From: Corylus avellana
Lineage: Eukaryota > Streptophyta > Magnoliopsida > Fagales > Betulaceae
Length of the DNA: 64,000 nt
Assembly: GCF_901000735.1 (NCBI RefSeq)
Contig: NC_081546.1
Span: forward strand, 14,027,629 to 14,091,628
Reading direction: 5' to 3'
A program made the position numbers and the translations under genes. The notes under the pieces were generated by a model. That model was given only the letters and a program-made list of their open reading frames with translations, was not told where the DNA came from and searched no databases. Positions 47,109-59,112 of this stretch are shown here, in pieces; position 1 is the stretch's first letter, and each line of letters opens with the position of its first letter.

Positions 47109-47252
47109 TGGGCAAAGTCTTACAGAATCTCATCCTAGGTACTTACTTACAAGGTAAACTTCCTAAGCATGTCCTTCCTTGACGCAAAACTATTCATACA
47201 TACCCTTGGTCTACACACAGTTGAAACCAAAACTATCCACACATACCCTTGG

Positions 47253-47289
<37 letters not shown>

Positions 47290-47889
47290 GACTAAGAATT
47301 ATACGTGCATGTTTTGGATTCAAGATGCCCAAGTTAAGCTGATTGTGGATGTTAGGTTGACATAGTTGACAACCATTCATTTGGGAAAAAAGGACAAAAC
47401 ATAATAGTAATAATAAACATATACTTTTACACATGCATGTTATATGTGCAAAGTGCACTTTTCGCCCATTGTTATATGTGGAAAGATCAACAAATGCATA
47501 CAATACACTCATAAATATGTCCAATGGAACTATTACACAAAAAATTACATTACCAAAAGAGAGTATGTTTATAGTCAAAACATTGTATGGATCTTCGTAT
47601 AGACATTACACAAGTATCAACCCAAGTCGTCCATTTGGGATAGATTTATTATTTTGGATTATGGGGATCTCATTTTGTGTTGAGATGGATACATTTGACT
47701 AATTGTATCTCATGAGGGTTTTGACCTTGCTTATGTACCTCTTGGATTCTCCTCTTCACATGGCCTAGTAATTATGCAGTTTATTATTACATACTACATA
47801 TTATGCAGTTTATTATACACCGGTAGTATACAAGGAAAGCCCCACTCAAATTAAAATAACAGATAAGGGAGAATAGCAGACTCTCCTGG
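47109..47889. other. Spacer, no gene
   Basis: Contains an (AT)n tract at about 47252-47286 and open frames on both strands with no recognisable domain. It separates the pararetrovirus from the copia sequence. Confidence 0.45.
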
Positions 47890-47916
47890 AAGGAAGCTTC
47901 CTTACCTATTGCCCAT

Positions 47917-48983
47917 GTGCTGCCGGTTCCCCATGTACCTACTACTGAACCTAGTTTCACTACTATGCCAGGTGCTACTCACTCCATGCAAACAAGGTCC
48001 AAGAATCAAATCCATAAGCCATGTACATTCACAGATGGGACCATTCCCTATCCCCCACCAAAGGCACTTCTCACCAAGATTGATGCTTCCTATGAGGAAC
48101 CTACCTCATTCACAGTTGCACACAAATCCCTACACTGGAGGGAAGCCATGAAATCTGAATTTAATGCTCTCCTTCAAAATGGGACATGGACACTTGTTCC
48201 CCGAGAGCCCCAAATGAACCTTGTTGGGTGTAAATGGATCTATAAAATCAAGCGAAAATCTGATGGCACCATCGATCGCTACAAAGCTCGACTAGTCGCC
48301 AAAGGCTTTCACCAACAACCTGGGATTGATTATGATGATACTTTCAGTCCAGTGGTTAAACCCACAACCATCTGGACTGTCCTTTCTATTGCTGTCTCAT
48401 CCAATTGGTATATTAAACAATTGGATGTAACAAATGCTTTTCTCCATGGATTTTTGCAGAAAGATGTATACATGGTTCAACCACAAGGCTTTGTTCATAC
48501 AACTCTTCCAAATCACATTTGTCACCTCAAAAAATCCCTCTATGGTCTTAAACAGGCTCCGCGAGCATGGTTCTCACGCCTTAGCTCTTGCCTACAGGAA
48601 CTTGGTTTTGTGGGTTCAGGGGCAGATACTTCGTTATTTCTTTTTGGTATCGGTGCTACCACTATTTTCATCCTCATCTACGTGAATGATATAATCATTA
48701 CTGGTCCAAATACAAAACTCATAGCCCGTCTTATTGGTAAGCTCCAAGGTGATTTCCCAATCAAGGATCTGGGCACTCTTAATTACTTCTTAGGTGTGGA
48801 AGTAACCCCTGATGCACGTGGACTTTTTCTCTCTCAATGAAGGTACATTTTGGACCTCCTCAAGAATTCTAATATGCTATCTGCTAAGACAGTGACATCC
48901 CCTATGTCTTCTTCCAAGACCTTGTCCCGCTTTGATGGCGAAGCATTTGAAGATCCCTCATTATATCGGAGTATTGTTGGTTC
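47917..48983 (+). pseudogene. Copia polyprotein, RT part
   Basis: An open frame of 307 codons to TGA (48838-48840), then in-frame continuation RYILDLLKN up to the hAT insertion. RT motifs are clear: [16 protein letters not shown], the ITKLDV-equivalent [28 protein letters not shown]. The catalytic YVDD box reads YVND (about 48681-48692), replacing a metal-binding Asp. Inactive through the stop, the D-to-N change and the insertion. Confidence 0.85.
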
Positions 48984-49288
48984 CAGGGACGGATTCAGAA
49001 AGTTTGATAGGGGGTGGACCGAGGTATAAATTCAAAATACATAAAGTAACATATAAAAAAAAAAAAAAAAAAATTAGCTTCAATTCAGTTTTAACAAAAA
49101 GATAAACATATGAAGAAAAAGATATATAAATAGTTGTGTCATAAAACTTTTCAAATTTTAGCTCAAACACCTATCAAAATGGAACCCTTTGTGTTTGCAT
49201 ATCCCGAAAATCATCTATGATTGAATCTGCACTAAGTGTTGCAGCAATTTCTTTTTCGATGTACAACATTAGAGAATCCGTCAGAAAC

Positions 49289-51588
49289 TCATTCAATTTT
49301 GTTGCGAAGCCTAGTTTTGATAATATTCATGGCTGAAAATGCTCGTTTTGTAGTTGCGGTAGAAACGGGAAGAGTAAGCAGAAGCACAACAACTCGAAAC
49401 ACAAGTTGGTAGATAGTTGATTTTCCGGTTCTAACCAACCATTGGCACAATTCGGAAATATTTAACAATCCTTGGAAACTTGAATCTTGAACTATATTAT
49501 GCTCATAATGGTGAAGTTCTATTTCCAACTGTTCTTTTTCAAGATCGGTAAAGTCTTGCAGATAAAACTTATTTACCAATTGACAAATATCATCAATTCT
49601 AAAAGACTCACACACAGCTCGAGGATCAAGTGCCGTGCCTAGAATAAGCAAGTCCACTGCATGCTCACTAAACCGGTGATTTCATTCTTGCAATTGAGAA
49701 TCTATTGCAGCACAAAAAATATCTACATGATAATGATGCTCAATTGTAAAGTTAGCTTGTTGATTGCGAGCTCGACCTCTTCTCTCAACATAACCGGCAT
49801 TCATAGCTGAAACATCTATGTTGCATTTATTGCAAAACAACTTCACTTTGGTAAGTAAAACTTCCCATTTATCATCTCTATATTGTTGGATACACCTTTT
49901 AGTGGATGAAACAAGATGCATGGCACTTAAATGTCTTGAGATTTGGATTGCAATGCTTGACATAGATGATCGGTGATCTGCATAGTTTCTTTCATGAGAT
50001 GTAAGATGAATACATATTCAAGTGAAGTCATTACCTGATGAACTGAATCAGCTTCTGCTCCTTGGAAAGAAGAAGTTCCCACATCAATGATTTTAACAAT
50101 AACTTCACAAGCTGGACTATAAATTTTGATCAAGTTAGAAACTGATCTCAAGTGAGAGAACTCCAACGCGTATCTCCAGGTCGTTGTAGCGTACTAATTT
50201 GATTAAGTCCCCTTCCACTCTCAATCTCATCAATTGCAATCATGTAAGCATTTTCAGCTGCTTGGGCAACCTGCAATTCTTCATACCGATTGCATGAGGC
50301 ACAAACAAAATTGACAACAACATTCAATTTGGTAAAAAATTGATTAACAGAAATGACTTCTTTTGATGCTGCCACTAATGCCAATTGCAAACGATGTGCG
50401 AAACAATGAATGTAGTAGGCATATGGACAATCATTTGAAACCAAAGCTTGCAACCCATTCCACCCCCCTCGCATATTACTTGCGCCATCATATCCCTGCC
50501 CTCGAATATTTTGAATGTCTAGTTGATGTTTAAACAATACAGAATATATACCTTTTTTTTAAGGTTAATGCCGCAGTATCAGAGACATGAACAAGCCCAA
50601 AAAAGCATTCTCGCACAAAGCCATTCTTACCAACAAAACTTAAAACTATAGCCATTTGCTCCTTCATTGACTCATCACGAGCTTCATCAACAATTACGTA
50701 AAACTTTGCATCACCAATTTCATTACGAATTATTTCCTTTACTTTCGTTGAAAAAACATGTAAAATTTGTTTTTGTACCGCTGGTGATGTGTAAGTGGCA
50801 TTTTTGGGAGCTTTAGCGATCACTTCAGCAAGTTGTTCATTATATGAAATTGTCAAACCCAATATCTCAAGAAAATTTCCACAATTTGTAGAACTCACAC
50901 TTTCATCCCGACCTCTGAAAGCAACACCTTGAAATGCAAGCACTCGAACAACATCAATTGAGGCTTTCAACTGCAGTCGATTGTTTGCAATTTGTTCAGA
51001 AGTGAGCTTTTCAAACACATTCTGTATATGTTGAGATTGGTTCTTTAAATCTTCATATGACTTCTCAGCAACTCTGTGAAATGAAGTAGGATCTTTTCCT
51101 ATATGATTGAGAAAAGCACAATCTTTTCCATTTCTAACTTTCTTCCAATTCCTGAATCCATCTATAGTGAATACACGTTGTGTAAAATGCCCAGATGGCT
51201 TATTAAAGAGAAAACAAGGTAGACAAAAGGCTGTATCTTTCTCATGTGAATATTCAAGCCATGAATGAAATAGATTGTACCACGAAGGTTGAAAGCTACG
51301 AAGATGACTTTCTTTTCCAGATTTCGGGTAATTTGAGATCGGAGGTCGGTACGGACCAGCATTAATGTAAGCTCGTCAAATTTCAGCTCAATGATTAACA
51401 TCATATTCCCATATCTGACGACGCAATCCAGGATCAAACTCCAATGAACTAATATCAAATTCATTGCCATCAACTCTCCGAAGTCTTTTAGAAGAATTTT
51501 CAGAAATTGGGATATCAGAAGTTGGCGATGATGTATCACCAATGTTGACATTTGAAGTTTGTGCATTTTTTTCGTTTGAAAAAGTCAA
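49289..51588 (-). pseudogene. hAT transposase (DUF4371 plus hAT dimerisation type)
   Basis: Minus-strand segments 51588-51388, 51370-51020 (a TTF-like zinc finger region in overlapping frames), 51018-50530, 50537-50148, 50166-49927, 49963-49682 and 49657-49289 together make a ZMYM1-like hAT protein. Recognisable are GQGYDGASNMRG with HCFAHRLQLALVA, and the C-terminal dimerisation motif LPVSTATTKRAFSAMN. At least four frameshifts (about 50555, 50150, 49935 and 49680) break it, one in an A-run. It would be a nuclear cut-and-paste transposase if intact. Confidence 0.82.
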
Positions 51589-51924
51589 GTATTGTATTTG
51601 ACTTTTCCATCATCTATAAACAAAGTTGGGAGAAAGCATAAATAAATAATATCAGAAATTGATGGCTCTAGTTGGCCGAGCATGTGCGTAAATTGGCTAA
51701 CCAGGAAATACAAATGAATCATTGGATGGGGAAGTAAATCATTCGAGGAATAATTAACCCTATCAAACAAATAATATACGCATGTATTACATTATTACAT
51801 TTCCGTACATACATAAAGAAAATAACAAAAAAAAAAAAAAAAAATCAAAGAAATTCCCAAAATTCGGACTTAAGTAAACCAACCCAAAGTCTCACAATTC
51901 ACAACTCTTCACAATTTCTTGCTC

Positions 51925-52200
51925 TTTTTTTTTTTTTTTTTGGATAAATAAGCACCTTCATTAAAAGCAAGACAAACCAAATACAAAGTATCACCGAATA
52001 CAAGCCCTTCAAAAGGTCTAAAACAAAGCCTCACAGAGGCTGAACACCAACAAAACAAATCACAAAGCTGCAAAACATACTAGCAGTAGAACAAAACAAC
52101 GAAATCGTGAACAGAAAACCAACTAAACCAGAGGAGACCAACCAGTAACTATAGAACCAATATTAAGAAAGCAAAAGCAAGTCTGCTGGTATATTCCATA
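51925..52200 (-). mobile_element. LINE 3' end nested in the hAT
   Basis: A T-run (51925-51941) followed by GGATAAATAAGCACC and TTCATTAAAAGCAAGAC reads on the minus strand as a typical plant LINE 3' UTR with poly(A). The right boundary is uncertain and no target duplication was seen. Confidence 0.5.
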
Positions 52201-52634
52201 AAGAGCAAAGCACAAGGTTTTCCCCACGATTATAATCCCACGATTGTAATTATAATCCCACGATTATATAACGAAATTTAAAAGAAAATTATAAGAATTT
52301 TACCTCCCGCAGCAGTGCTCTCTTTCTCAATTTGAAACTCTCTCTCTCTCTCTCAAATTCTCAATCTCTGTATCTCGACTAGGGGACGAAGTGAGGAACT
52401 GAGGAAGAGAAGGGGGTATCGAGTGCCTATTTTGTTGAGGGATGGGGCGCCTATTTTTTGAGGGGCTATTTTTTTCCCTTTTTTTTTTTTTTGGCTATTT
52501 TTTTGGGGATCGGGCACCTATTTTTTATTTTTTGCCTATTTGTTTTCATGGATTGACGCCTATTTTTTTTGGCTTTTTTTTGGGGAAGGGGCGCCTATCT
52601 GGGGACCAATTTTTCTTTTGGAAACCAGATAGAT

Positions 52635-52676
<42 letters not shown>

Positions 52677-52725
52677 GGAAATGGGGACCATGGCCCCAGC
52701 CGGTCCCGCCCCTCCTCCGTCTCTG

Positions 52726-53586
52726 GTCGGTTCCTTACAATATCTCTCACTCTCTTGCCCAGACATCTCTTTTGCAGTCAATAAAGTTTGACAATTTCTC
52801 CAACGGCCAACAATCCCACACTGGACTGCTGTAAAGCGAATATTGAGGTATTTGAAACATACTTTGTTCTATGGGTTACTTATTCTCAAAAACTCAGTCT
52901 CGCAATTACATGCTTACTTTGATGCCAATTGGGCTGGTTGCCCCGATGATCGCCGTTCTATTGGTGGCTATTGCATTTTTATTGGGAGTAATCTTATATC
53001 TTGGAGCTCTCGTAAACAAGCCACTGTCTCACGTTCAAGCACCGAAGCCGAATACTGCTCACTTGCCAATACAACGGCTGAAATTCAGTGGCTCCAGTCC
53101 CTTTTCAAAGAACTTGGTATATTCCTATCTGCACCTCCCATCCTATGGTGTGACAATCTTGGCGCAACCTACCTAACAACCAATCCCATGTTTCACGCTC
53201 GTACCAAACATATCGAAATAGATTTTCATTTCGTTTGTGATAAGGTTGCTGCAAAATCCTTGATGGTCCGATTTATTTCTACAAAAGATCAAAAAGCTGA
53301 TATCTTTACTAAACCTTTGGTCTCTACACGCTTCGATGTTCTCCGTAGCAATCTCAGCATCACTGAAATTCCGCTTCAATTGAGGGAGCATATTAAGACA
53401 TTAGAAGATATTGTGCCACAATCCTCTCCTACACTCACGATCACATCTGTCAAGGAGGACTCAACAAGGAAGCATACAGCTGGGAGGAAATATCCAGCTC
53501 AAGTTATTGCGCCAGAAGCTTCTAAACATTATACAAGGAAACACGCAGCTGGAGATTCATGCCAAGAGTCAAATACACCTTCATAA
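52726..53586 (+). pseudogene. Copia polyprotein, RNase H part
   Basis: Continues the frame cut by the hAT: LQYLSLSCPDISFAVNKV, then a TGA at 52789-52791, then the copia RNase H with [16 protein letters not shown] and [15 protein letters not shown]. It runs to 53586 in a Ser/Thr-rich tail. Pseudogenised by the stop and by separation from the RT. Confidence 0.83.
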
Positions 53587-53894
53587 GGAAAACATTAAAA
53601 GACAAAACGCTCCAGCAATTAACATGACACTTCTGTAATAAATTAGATTGTCAATCAGTAGAAATTTCCTTGTAAAAGTCACTCTCGTGGCTTGTATATA
53701 ATGTACCACATACATTGGTTTTAAATCAACAAAGTGAGAAGATTATCGCAAAGAGAATTGTTTGTCATTATAGGTAGTATTCATGACATTGTTTTTTTAG
53801 AGCAATCTGCTCTTGTTGTTTAGAGTTTTATACTCTAGATTTTGTTTGGAATGAATAAAGTTGATCATTTACTCAAAAAAAAAAAAAAAAAAAA

Positions 53895-54291
53895 GCCATA
53901 AGACTACATTTGCTCTTATTTCACTTGATGATTTTTCAATACAAATGGTCCCTACTTATAAAGATGTGGAGATAATATAAAATGATATGGTTGATAAAAT
54001 CAAATTAAACTTGGAGGTATCTAATTTGATTTTATCAATTAAATCAATGCTAATATATTCTCATGATATTAAATTTTACACAATAGAATTTACTGTTAAC
54101 TTTAAACATATAATTAAACGAGATAAAACATCAAGAAGAGAAAAAGATTCACAAAATAATAAAAAGCAATGAAACACTATCACTAAAGACTATAAACTAG
54201 TCAATATTTTCACAAAATGACAAAAGTAATCAAACACAAACCAGCAATCACGTGGGAGAAAAGGATCGATATTAAGCAAAGATGATTTTTG

Positions 54292-54327
<36 letters not shown>

Positions 54328-54745
54328 CAATGCGAAAACATACTATAATGAAAGATTCTTGATCTAGATGGAAAAGAGAATAGGAGATTCTAATTTTTTT
54401 TTTTTTTTTGCCTTCTTTGTTTTTTCTAAGCTGATCGCAGCTTGCAAAAGATGATCGCAGCGCTTCTTTAGTTCCTTTGTTTGCTCCCATGCATGTTTTT
54501 TTTTTTTTTTTTTTATTTTGTATTTTATTTCATAATTGTAAACTAAAACTTGTGGCACCCTTGCAAATAAATGGTTTTGAAGTTTCAAAATGGAGAGATG
54601 TTATTTTTCTATTTCACATTCAGCTTCATTCATATTTTTAAAAAAATGTAAAACGTACATGTGAGTCATACTGATTCAATAGTAGATTTAAAAAAGAGTT
54701 GGACAAGAAATGAATATGAGTTGGAGGAATAATAAGTCTCTTCGA

Positions 54746-54772
<27 letters not shown>
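53895..54772. other. Spacer, no gene
   Basis: AT-rich, with long T-runs at 54297-54323, 54393-54409 and 54497-54514 and an (AT)n tract at 54746-54772. The open frames are low-complexity products of these runs. Confidence 0.55.
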
Positions 54773-54777
<5 letters not shown>

Positions 54778-55023
54778 GTAGTCTCTAGAATATATAGGCC
54801 GAGGCCAGCCAGTCAGTAGAATGGGGGTATATATTTTGGTAGTCTCTAGAATATATAGGCCGAGGCCAGCCAGTCAGTAGAATGGGGGTATATATATATA
54901 TTTTGGTAGTCTCTAGAATATATAGGCCGAGGCCAGCCAGTCAGTAGAATGGGGGTATATATATATATTTTGGTAGTCTCTAGAATATATAGGCCGAGGC
55001 CAGCCAGTCAGTAGAATGGGGGC
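54773..55023. repeat. Minisatellite, four copies of 61-67 bp
   Basis: Units start at 54773, 54834, 54901 and 54968 with TTTTGGTAGTCTCTAGAAT and contain GGCCGAGGCCAGCCAGTCAG. They are almost identical and differ mainly in the length of the TATATA joint. Confidence 0.92.
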
Positions 55024-55228
55024 AAGTCTAAGAATTTGGCCCATTTATACTAAATTATAATTAAGGAAACTTTTCAAAAGACGAGTGGGGAGGCAAAAGT
55101 TCAATCCGGTTTCCTTTGATTCCCATGTGTATTTCCAGCCTTACAACTTTCTTTGGTTTCCAACTCTAGCTGATTTTTCCATCTGCAGGTTATATTTGGC
55201 GTCAAGTTTTTCTATAATTGATCTTTTT

Positions 55229-55565
55229 ATGCTACATATTTTAATTAATTAAGCTGACTATCGTCCAATTATGTTGATACGTCCTCTCGCTTGATAGTCA
55301 AATTAAAAGTTTTTGTTTGACGGCATTACAGTTCAACAATGGCGACTATCTAGATGCATGGACGAAATTAATCAACCTAGCTACAAGACGCAAACAAGTA
55401 ATTGTTCTTTCGTTTTCAAGCTAATTTTCTTTTACTATAGATAATATATATGTCAAAAATGGGTGCTTGAAACTTGGAAAGGAAGTGTCTTACTTTTCTT
55501 TCTCATCAATATTGGAAGTGTCAAACGACCCACAACTTGTTACAATTCCAGCCACATGTGATAGA
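55229..55565. repeat. Unique flank repeated after the gap (copy 1)
   Basis: This 337-bp stretch, non-coding and not LTR-like, is repeated without visible change at 58210-58545, immediately after the gap. Its last 60 bases (55502-55561) recur at 62853-62912. Confidence 0.85.
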
Positions 55566-56120
55566 CGTAAGAAATTCTATTTAAGTATGTCCCTTATGTC
55601 ACATATATTATTGTAATTATAAAATTACGGTGTTCAATATTCTATTCCAATTTGAAGCTTATTATGTAAATCAAATATTATGAATTAAATGACTGATTTA
55701 ATTCTTGTGGAACAAGTATTTGATTTCAATCAAATATTCTGAATTAAATCACTGATTTAATTCTTGTGGAACAAGTATTTGATTTAATTAATGATTTAAT
55801 ATTTGTGGAATCAATTAGCTGTATTGATTGATTTTTTATTCCTTGATGGGAGGAATAATTAAGGTAACAGCTCTAATTGAGAGTCCCCTGACCTACCTAT
55901 AAATAAGGCATGTGTATTCCATCAATTGGCACTCACTGGTAGGCATAGGTCAGAAGAACCTCTCAATAATATTGTTTTTAGTTTTAGTTTGATTGCTGTG
56001 GAGTCGTTCTTCAAGCTGCTTGAGCAAAGCAATGGCCGGAGGTACATATACATATATATATTAAATTTCCGCTGCTAATTATATTGTTAATTAGCATTTA
56101 TATATATTCAATATTTTACA
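55566..56120 (+). repeat. Copia LTR 1
   Basis: About 555 bp starting at the base equivalent to TGTAAGAAATTC and ending ATATTTTACA, directly before a primer site at 56123-56134. It contains an internal near-repeat around GACTGATTTAATTCTTGTGG and TATAAATAAGG (about 55899). Matches LTR 2 and LTR 3. Confidence 0.8.
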
Positions 56121-56122
56121 TG

Positions 56123-56134
56123 TGGTATCAGAGC
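56123..56134 (+). other. Copia primer binding site 1
   Basis: TGGTATCAGAGC, complementary to initiator tRNA-Met, two bases after the end of LTR 1. Confidence 0.8.
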
Positions 56135-57978
56135 CACCTCTAATCCATATTTGCTCAGTTTAATTTTGAGATATGCCTGCTATAAAAATTTTATTTTTTG
56201 TTTCAATAATACTTTATTTTGTTTATTGATTATTGAAACAAAATTGTGAAGAGGAGCATAAAGTATATTGAAATTGAATGAAAGCCACGACCACTCACTG
56301 GTCTGTTTAACTCTTATTTTTTACCATATTGCCATGCTCCCTGTACGAAACCCATTTTTTCCCCTTTTGTGTTTGGAAAATCTGGAGGAGCAGAAACCCA
56401 CGCCACACCCATGGCTAACCCATGCACCGTGACCCACTGCCCTGGCCCCCACTAGCAGCGGCGTTGGCCGCATAAGGTGAGCACTGGCGGCCCGATGAGG
56501 ACCGCCGTGGCTCAATGCAGCGGCAATCCCTTACGGGCTGCCTGTGGGTAACGGAGCCACCAATTTCCTCTGCCGTCAGTGGTGTTTTGCCGCGTACAGT
56601 GAGGAGCGGTCCATCACGGACCGCCCATAAGGACTAACGGTGATGGCGATTTTGGTCGTCTGGGGCCACTGTACGGTGGCTTTCCACGGCTGCCGCATGG
56701 AGCAAGCGGCGCGGCCCGCCTGTGAAAGGATAACGGCGGCAGCTCCTACTAGTTGCTCGTTGGTTGGATGAGACGGCCCACTCTGGTGGTTGCCGATCTC
56801 AAATGACCATTTTGGGCGGCGGCCCTGCGTGGTCGGCGCATACGGAAGAGCGGCGAAGGCGGCGGCGCAAGGGCTAGGGTTCCCGAGTTAGGACTTAAGG
56901 ATGCCGGGTAGGGTTTTCAAACCCATAAGGAAACCGGGTCTAGTGGTTTTGGGCCATTGGGTATGGGCTTTACTTTACCCAAACCCAATTCAGTTTAAAA
57001 AAAAAAAGGTTTATTAAGTGGGCTAACCCGATTGGGCCAACCCAATACAGAAACCAAAGGCTGACCCAATAAGGAAGCCCAACCCGATAACCCATTCAGT
57101 TTTTTTTTTTAAAAAAAACAAAACAAAAAGGGCTTATTGGGTTTCGAACTTAGGCTCTTAAGGAATAAAGAGCCTAAGGTCACTTTAAGACCATTGGGCT
57201 ATTCAGTTTATTATGCTTTAATATTGCATTTATATTTATCTTATCTTTTAAATTGTTCAGTATTAAATTATTATTTCTTTAATGCATGAACTTAAGGATA
57301 CATTTATTAATTGTTTAAATATAAATTGTTTGATGCCTGGACCTGAGAATAATTAACTAAATCTCATGTATTGGTGAATGTTTATGGTACTATCCAAAAT
57401 TGCAATCGGAAAGCTCTGGCAAGGCAAGTCATGAGACTTAAGTGTGCCGTTGTGCGCCCCCCCGCTTACCTGGGACACTATCCGGTTGTACTTTGGAAAA
57501 ATACTGTTTACCCACTAACATGATGGTTTTGTCTTTTGTTCTTGGGAACTTTATTTTGGCATCTATACAGTTAATGATGTTAATGAAGTCGTGATTATCA
57601 TAATAATTTTTGGGAGAGCCACAGCATCCCGATTTTATGGTGATAATTGCATCAAGATCATATATATGAACTTCATACGAAAAATTAACATCATGTTGTA
57701 ATTAATTCATAAATTTAATTTGCCAATCCCCACAGGGACGTTTTTATTTTTATGAATTAATTAGAATAAGATAGTAAATTTAACATTAAAAATAAAATTT
57801 CTCTTAGGCCCATAGGTACGGAAAATTTTATTTATTAATGCTAAATTTATTAGTCTTATTAATAAAGAGTAAATTTCATGCATGATGCAACCTTTGCCCA
57901 CAGGTAGGTTGAAATTTACTATTAAGTTAACATTGGTTAATTTAAATAAAGTTATTTCATAGCATTAAAATATTTTCC
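56135..57978. other. Copia internal 5' leader, non-coding
   Basis: No clear gene. A GC-rich section (56380-56900) and A-runs lead into sequence from 57130 that closely matches 59990-60705, the equivalent leader after LTR 2. The first kilobase differs strongly between the two leaders. Confidence 0.5.
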
Positions 57979-58109
57979 TTGGTTATTGCAGCTATTCCTA
58001 CTGCTTTAATGGATGGAACTTTTCATGTTCCAATGCTTAATGGTAACAATTTTTCTGACTGGAAAGAAAATTTATTTTTCACATTAGGGTGTTTGGAGCT
58101 TGACTTGGC
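57979..58109 (+). pseudogene. Copia gag start, cut by gap
   Basis: Encodes an N-terminal copia Gag-like segment (LNGNNFSDWKENLFFTLGC) that runs into the N gap. Position after LTR 1 and the primer site is as expected. The remainder is missing. Confidence 0.65.
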
Positions 58110-58209
58110 NNNNNNNNNNNNNNNNNNNNNNNNNNNNNNNNNNNNNNNNNNNNNNNNNNNNNNNNNNNNNNNNNNNNNNNNNNNNNNNNNNNNNNNNNNN
58201 NNNNNNNNN
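58110..58209. other. Assembly gap (100 N)
   Basis: Joins the first copia copy directly to a repeat of its own 5' flank. Confidence 0.95.
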
Positions 58210-58545
58210 TGCTACATATTTTAATTAATTAAGCTGACTATCGTCCAATTATGTTGATACGTCCTCTCGCTTGATAGTCAAATTAAAAGTTTTTGTTTGA
58301 CGGCATTACAGTTCAACAATGGCGACTATCTAGATGCATGGACGAAATTAATCAACCTAGCTACAAGACGCAAACAAGTAATTGTTCTTTCGTTTTCAAG
58401 CTAATTTTCTTTTACTATAGATAATATATATGTCAAAAATGGGTGCTTGAAACTTGGAAAGGAAGTGTCTTACTTTTCTTTCTCATCAATATTGGAAGTG
58501 TCAAACGACCCACAACTTGTTACAATTCCAGCCACATGTGATAGA
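58210..58545. repeat. Unique flank repeated after the gap (copy 2)
   Basis: Identical by eye to 55229-55565, up to and including the bases before the LTR. Confidence 0.85.
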
Positions 58546-59098
58546 CGTAAGAAATTCTATTTAAGTATGTCCCTTATGTCACATATATTATTGTAATTAT
58601 AAAATTACGGTGTTCAATATTCTATTCCAATTTGAAGCTTATTATGTAAATAAAATATTATGAATTAAATGACTGATTTAATTTTTGTGGAACAAGTATT
58701 TGATTTCAATCAAATATTCTGAATTAAATCACTGATTTAATTCTTGTGGAACAAGTATTTGATTTAATTAATGATTTAATATTTGTGGAATCAATTAGCT
58801 GTATTGATTGATTTTTTATTCCTTGATGGGAGGAATAATTAAGGTAACAGCTCTAATTGAGGGTCCCCTGACCTACCTATAAATAAGGCATGTGTATTCC
58901 ATCAATTGGCACTCACTGGTAGGCATAGGTCAGAAGAACCTCTCAATAAAATTGTTTAGTTTTAGTTTGATTGCTGTGGAGTCATTCTTCAAGCTGCTTG
59001 AGCAAAGCAATGGCTGGAGGTACATATACATATATATATTAAATTTCCGCTGCTAATTATATTGTTAATTAGCATTTATATATATTCAATATCTTACA
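58546..59098 (+). repeat. Copia LTR 2
   Basis: About 553 bp, nearly identical to LTR 1 (isolated differences such as TTTTTGTGG for TTCTTGTGG). A primer site follows at 59101-59112. Confidence 0.8.
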
Positions 59099-59100
59099 TG

Positions 59101-59112
59101 TGGTATCAGAGC
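59101..59112 (+). other. Copia primer binding site 2
   Basis: TGGTATCAGAGC two bases after LTR 2, complementary to initiator tRNA-Met. Confidence 0.8.

Larger units (their letters stand above)
48984..52725 (-). mobile_element. hAT element, 3.7 kb, with 8-bp target duplication
   Basis: The ends CAGGGACGGA (48984) and TCCGTCTCTG (to 52725) are near-perfect inverted repeats. The flanks GTTGGTTC (48976-48983) and GTCGGTTC (52726-52733) are an 8-bp target duplication with one mismatch. The insertion cuts the copia RT frame within VGS. It contains a decayed transposase and, near its 5' side, T-rich LINE-derived sequence. Confidence 0.88.
47890..53894 (+). mobile_element. Ty1/copia sequence ending in poly(A), split by a hAT
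   Basis: Begins within the integrase-RT linker, continues through RT and (after the hAT) RNase H, then LTR-like sequence with a TATA box (TATATAATG at about 53695). It ends with AATAAA at 53854-53859 and 20 A residues (53875-53894). No 5' LTR is seen. The 5' truncation and terminal poly(A) suggest LINE-mediated retroposition of a copia mRNA. No target duplication was found by eye. Confidence 0.6.

Noticed and set aside
47147..47702. Frames of 143 aa (minus) and 89 aa (plus)
   Set aside because: One contains a poly-Ile/Tyr stretch from an (AT)n tract; neither shows a domain.
52442..52834. 130-aa plus-strand frame
   Set aside because: Phe/Gly-rich translation of T-runs at the hAT end, joined to out-of-frame copia sequence.
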